The notes below the pieces were generated by a model. It saw only the letters and a list, made by a program, of their open reading frames with translations. It did not search any database and was not told where the DNA came from. A stretch of 27,230 bases of DNA. Origin: AWTP1-13 sp035550075. GTDB taxonomy: Bacteria; Pseudomonadota; Alphaproteobacteria; Rhizobiales; Hyphomicrobiaceae. Location of the stretch: assembly GCA_035550075.1 (NCBI GenBank), contig DASZQG010000219.1, positions 1 to 27,230 on the forward strand, written 5' to 3'. Of the stretch, positions 24,527 to 27,230 are shown piece by piece (the stretch's first letter is position 1; the number at the start of each line of letters is the position of its first letter). A program made the position numbers and the translations under genes.

Positions 24527-24769
24527 TCACCGCTTCCGGGGCTGGCGCTGTTCGTTCGCCGGCAGCCGGCGCGCGCTATCGCGTAGAGCCTCCTTGAGCG
24601 TTGCCGGTCGATGATGCTTTTTGAGCAAGTCGGCAAAGGCTTCGTCGGCCAGCTCCTGGAGGGACTTCAAGCTGTCCTGCGACAGCAGGCGCAGCGCGTG
24701 CCACGTCTCCGCGTCGAATTCGATCAGCTTGCGGCGCGTCTCTGTGGCGGGTCGCCGTTTGGAAGCCAC
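24527..24769 (-). CDS. Small helical protein, ribbon-helix-helix-like
   Basis: An 80-aa protein beginning at a GTG (24769) with an excellent ribosome binding site (GGGAGGCGACC); an ATG at 24796 further upstream has none. A basic N-terminus (ASKRRPATETRRK) leads into a short strand KLIEFD and two helices (ETWHALRLLSQDSL, SLQELADEAFADLLKKHH), which fits the ribbon-helix-helix fold of small DNA-binding proteins. No toxin gene lies beside it, so it is not an obvious antitoxin. It sits between metK and trmB, as I recall for other Rhizobiales. Function unknown. Confidence 0.78.
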   Translation of the reverse strand: MASKRRPATETRRKLIEFDAETWHALRLLSQDSLKSLQELADEAFADLLKKHHRPATLKEALRDSARRLPANEQRQPRKR

Positions 24770-24826
24770 GGTCGCCTCCCGTTCCTCCTCCCGCACTCAG
24801 CCGGCACACGGCCGCGACCAGGCAGT

Positions 24827-26023
24827 CTAGCCCATCGCGGACTTGAGCCTATCCACCAAATCGACCCGTTCCCAGGAAAAGCCGCCTTCGGAGTCCGGCT
24901 CCCTGCCGAAGTGACCGTAGGCGGCAGTGCGCGCGTAGATCGGTTTGTTGAGGTTGAGGTGCTTGCGAATGCCGCGGGGGGAGAGATCGACCAGCTCGCC
25001 CAGAACCCGCTCAAGCTTGGCAACGTCGATCGCGTTGCGGTTCTCGCCAAGGTCAACGTAGACCGACAGAGGCTTGGAGACGCCGATGGCGTAGGCGAGC
25101 TGTATGGTGCAGCGGTCGGAGAGGCTGGCCGCGACAACATTCTTGGCGAGGTAGCGGGCCGCATACGCCGCCGAGCGATCCACCTTGGTGGGGTCCTTTC
25201 CGGAGAATGCGCCGCCGCCATGCGGCGCGGCGCCGCCATAGGTGTCGACAATGATCTTGCGGCCGGTTAGACCGCAATCACCATCCGGACCCCCAATATA
25301 GAATTTGCCGGTCGGGTTGATGTGCCATTCCGTGTCCTTGGCGATCCAGCCGCTTGGCAACGCCTTCTTGACATAGGGTTCCACCAGCTCACGCACTTGG
25401 CTTGACGTCATTGTCTCCACAAGGTGCTGGTGGGAGACGACAATCTGCGTGACGCCGACCGGTTTCCCGCCTTCGTAGCGCACGGTGACCTGGCTCTTGG
25501 AGTCGGGGCCCAGCACCGCCTCCTTGCCGGAATGGCGAGCCTCTGCAATGAGCCGAAGTATCTTGTGGCTGTAGTGGATGGGCGCCGGCATCAGCTCCGG
25601 CGTCTCGCGGCACGCGTAGCCGAACATGATCCCCTGGTCGCCCGCGCCCTCGTCCTTGTTGCCGCCGCTGTCGACGCCCTGGGCAATGTCGGCGGACTGC
25701 GGATGGAGAAGAACGCGGATGTCAGCGGTGTTCCAGTGGAACCCCTTCTGCTCGTAGCCGATGTCCCTAATTGCCATGCGAGCAACATGAGCCACCCAAT
25801 CCCTTGTGATCGAGCTTGGTCCGCGGGTTTCGCCGGCAATCACCACCTGGTTGGTCGTGGCCATGGTTTCGCAGGCAACGCGGACCTGCGACACATCAAG
25901 TCCGGCGCGAGGCGCCTCGCGAAAAAAGAGGTCGACGATTTCATCCGAGATGCGGTCGCAGACCTTGTCAGGGTGTCCCTCAGAGACCGATTCGCTTGTG
26001 AACAAGTAGGACTTACGGGTCAC
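24827..26023 (-). CDS. metK: S-adenosylmethionine synthetase
   Basis: Makes SAM from methionine and ATP with Mg and K; a cytoplasmic tetramer. The 398-aa protein carries the signatures SESVSEGHPDKVCD near the start, GAGDQGIMFGYA, and GGGAFSGKDPTKVDRSAAY, plus FYIGGPDGDCGLTGRK. The start is GTG at 26023 with GTGGGGAATCCGC ahead of it; an ATG at 26059 is nearer the terminator and adds residues that fit no homologue, so GTG is preferred. A terminator-like hairpin ends 23 bases before this start, so the gene is either led by an attenuator or has a promoter within about 50 bases. Confidence 0.97.
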   Translation of the reverse strand: MTRKSYLFTSESVSEGHPDKVCDRISDEIVDLFFREAPRAGLDVSQVRVACETMATTNQVVIAGETRGPSSITRDWVAHVARMAIRDIGYEQKGFHWNTADIRVLLHPQSADIAQGVDSGGNKDEGAGDQGIMFGYACRETPELMPAPIHYSHKILRLIAEARHSGKEAVLGPDSKSQVTVRYEGGKPVGVTQIVVSHQHLVETMTSSQVRELVEPYVKKALPSGWIAKDTEWHINPTGKFYIGGPDGDCGLTGRKIIVDTYGGAAPHGGGAFSGKDPTKVDRSAAYAARYLAKNVVAASLSDRCTIQLAYAIGVSKPLSVYVDLGENRNAIDVAKLERVLGELVDLSPRGIRKHLNLNKPIYARTAAYGHFGREPDSEGGFSWERVDLVDRLKSAMG

Positions 26024-26045
26024 GCGGATTCCCCACGAGCTAGCG

Positions 26046-26069
26046 AAAAAAACCGGCAAAAGCGCCGGA
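26046..26069 (-). terminator. Intrinsic terminator in the metK leader
   Basis: On the leftward strand CCGGC-GCTTTT-GCCGG followed by seven T's (stem 26068-26053, T-run 26052-26046). It lies 111 bases after the regulator stop (26180) and ends 23 bases before the metK GTG. It may end the regulator transcript or act as an attenuator for metK. Confidence 0.7.
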
Positions 26070-26179
26070 CTTGTTGCAGTGTTTCAATCGGGGGTCAAGA
26101 CGACGCCTGCGTCCCAACCCGTATCCGGGATGTGGGATGCTTCCTCGTGAACGGAAGGCGCGAATGAGCGCGGCCGGTA

Positions 26180-26656
26180 TCAGGCAAGGTTGCCGCCGGG
26201 CGTATCGTCATTGGCAAGACTGCGCACCAGATCGACGATGGCGCGGCGTGCGCGCGTGTCGGAAATGCGCACAAACGCCTTGTTGAGCTCAAGCCCGTCG
26301 CGGCTGCGGAGGAACTCAACGATGGAACTCTCGTCGGGACGTTCCGCGAATCCCGGGTGGGGAAGCGCGGCATTTTCCGCAGCGGGCGCTTCCTCATAGA
26401 AGAATTGAACGGAAACACCGAGAACCTGGGCCAAATCGAAAAGCCGGCTGGCCCCAATACGGTTGATGCCCTTCTCGTATTTTTGGATTTGCTGGAAGGT
26501 GAGGCCGAGTTTCTCGCCCAGCTTTTCCTGGCTCATGCCCAGCAGCATCCGGCGAAAGCGCACCCGGCCGCCGACGTGGACGTCGATGGGATTTGGTCGC
26601 CGCGACCCCTTATCGCCGTCGCCATCATCCTCGGCAAACCCTGACGATCTCGACAT
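26180..26656 (-). CDS. XRE-family regulator, PhrR/PraR-like
   Basis: A 158-aa DNA-binding protein with a helix-turn-helix of the Cro/CI type at about 27-85 (RVRFRRMLLGMSQEKLGEKL, GLTFQQIQKYEKG, ASRLFDLAQVLGVSV). The first 26 residues are acidic and Ser/Asp/Gly-rich, the C-terminal half has two helices (SSIVEFLRSRDGLELNKAF and RARRAIVDLVRSL). In rhizobia such a protein sits between lnt (actA) and metK: PhrR (acid-stress linked) and PraR (quorum and biofilm linked). That order is seen here. The ATG at 26656 was chosen; one at 26698 overlaps an inverted repeat. Autoregulation is plausible but not shown. Confidence 0.88.
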   Translation of the reverse strand: MSRSSGFAEDDGDGDKGSRRPNPIDVHVGGRVRFRRMLLGMSQEKLGEKLGLTFQQIQKYEKGINRIGASRLFDLAQVLGVSVQFFYEEAPAAENAALPHPGFAERPDESSIVEFLRSRDGLELNKAFVRISDTRARRAIVDLVRSLANDDTPGGNLA

Positions 26657-26687
26657 AACAGCCCACCCGTACTTGGCTTTTAGCGCT

Positions 26688-26727
26688 TTGACGCGCAATT
26701 CCTAGGTGCAGTTCTCAAGCGCGTCAA
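26688..26727 (-). promoter_or_regulatory. Inverted repeat and promoter before the PhrR/PraR-like gene
   Basis: TTGACGCGC (26688-26696) and GCGCGTCAA (26719-26727) form a perfect 9-bp inverted repeat with a 22-base spacer, so the half-sites are about three helical turns apart. Read leftward, the right-hand copy gives TTGACG as a -35 box, 17 bases, then TAGGAA as a -10 box. One half-site thus overlies the -35 and the other lies just past the -10. This is a good candidate operator for autoregulation; an alternative is one hairpin. Confidence 0.5.
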
Positions 26728-26767
26728 CCTCCGGTCCCGGCGGGCTCGCGCGAAGCGTTAACTGGGC

Positions 26768-27230
26768 TTAAACCCTCCGGACCGCAGCCACAGCGAGCAT
26801 ACACGAACCAAGCAACCAGAAGATGAAGAACGGCACATCCCCAAAGCGGGCGTAGAGCGGGGGTGGAAGGGCCTTTGGCAGCGGGGTATCGAGGGTACCA
26901 CTCACATCAAGCTCGAGGCGCCCCAGGAATCGCCCCAGGGGGTCTACAGAAGCCGAAATGCCGTTGTTGGCCACCCTGATAAGCGGCAGCCCTTCCTCCA
27001 CAGCACGAACGCGTGCCTGATGCAGGTGCTGGCGTGGACCCGTAGTGTTGCCGAACCACCCGTCATTGGTGACATTGAGCAACACTCCCGGCCTCGCATT
27101 CCCCTGCACAATCTCGCGCGGAAAAATGGCTTCGTAGCAAATTAGGCCGACCACCGGCGGCAGACCCGGAACCCGCATCAGAGGCCGAGGGACTTCGCCC
27201 GTCGCAAAACTCCCTCGAACCTGGGTCAAT
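26768..27230 (-). CDS. lnt: Apolipoprotein N-acyltransferase, C-terminal part
   Basis: Inner-membrane enzyme that adds the third acyl chain to lipoproteins, completing lipoprotein maturation. Only the last 153 or so residues are in the window; the reading frame stays open at the right edge, where the apparent first codon is not a true start. The nitrilase-like part has the catalytic Cys (LICYEAIFP, corresponding to Cys387 of E. coli) and the segments NDGWFGNTTGPRQHLHQARVRAVE and RVANNGISA. A final hydrophobic helix (FFIFWLLGSCMLAVAAV) near the C-terminus fits the family. The Glu and Lys of the triad lie outside. In rhizobia it is also named actA. Followed by the PhrR/PraR-like gene. Confidence 0.95.
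   Translation of the reverse strand, partial: LTQVRGSFATGEVPRPLMRVPGLPPVVGLICYEAIFPREIVQGNARPGVLLNVTNDGWFGNTTGPRQHLHQARVRAVEEGLPLIRVANNGISASVDPLGRFLGRLELDVSGTLDTPLPKALPPPLYARFGDVPFFIFWLLGSCMLAVAAVRRV

Noticed and set aside
26070..26100. CTTGAC motif as a metK promoter
   Set aside because: The -35 is good but the -10 at 16-18 bases (AACAAG or near) is poor, and the start would fall inside the terminator stem.
26020..26180. SAM-II or SAM/SAH riboswitch before metK
   Set aside because: I could not find the conserved core of either type by eye; kept only as an open leader/attenuator question.

Overview
The window looks like chromosomal core DNA from a high-GC alphaproteobacterium, most likely order Hyphomicrobiales (Rhizobiales). 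This rests on gene order and protein type: a divergent irr / fabA-fabB-fabI block, the rimP-nusA-ylxR-infB-rbfA-truB run followed by rpsO and pnp, and the order lnt, PhrR/PraR-like regulator, metK, small helical protein, trmB. The genus cannot be named from the sequence alone. I see no insertion sequence, prophage, CRISPR array, rRNA or tRNA gene.

Layout, left to right. (1) 1-95: start of a leftward membrane-protein gene cut by the edge. (2) 96-498: about 400 bases with no convincing gene, ending in an inverted repeat just before coaBC. (3) 499-2507: coaBC (coenzyme A synthesis, with an extra N-terminal helical domain) and dut, overlapping by ATGA. (4) 2702-3775: exported ARPP-1/DUF6569-like protein. 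(5) 3888-5450: MoeB/ThiF-type adenylyltransferase and a HAD phosphatase. (6) 5477-6475 leftward: 2-hydroxyacid dehydrogenase, divergent from a secreted SH3-domain protein (6628-7239). (7) 7372-7800 leftward: irr, divergent from fabA, fabB, fabI (8071-10907), then murI (10965-11810). (8) 11825-13815 leftward: a zinc alcohol dehydrogenase translationally coupled to a KPR-family reductase. (9) 13966-23605 leftward: the transcription/translation block, transcribed in the order rimP, nusA, ylxR, infB, rbfA, truB, rpsO, pnp. (10) 23772-27230 leftward: lnt (partial), PhrR/PraR-like regulator, metK, a small helical protein, trmB.

How the genes work together. fabA/fabB/fabI form the anaerobic-type unsaturated and saturated fatty acid elongation set, and their divergent neighbour irr is the iron/heme-responsive Fur-family regulator. 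murI feeds D-glutamate to peptidoglycan. rimP, rbfA and truB mature the ribosome and tRNA, nusA and infB drive transcription elongation and translation initiation, and rpsO/pnp add a ribosomal protein and an RNA-decay exonuclease. metK makes the SAM used by TrmB and other methyltransferases.

The coding content is mostly ordinary. The less ordinary material is regulatory or architectural: a terminator-bearing leader with its own promoter before rimP (fits the described alphaproteobacterial rimP leader), a structured leader ending in an intrinsic terminator 23 nt before the metK start, inverted repeats before coaBC and before the PhrR-like regulator, strong hairpins in several intergenic gaps, a small-domain/CoaBC fusion, and several enzymes lacking residues that are usual in their families (CoaC cysteine, MoeB zinc cysteines, KPR asparagines). 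I did not find a clear new multi-gene system.
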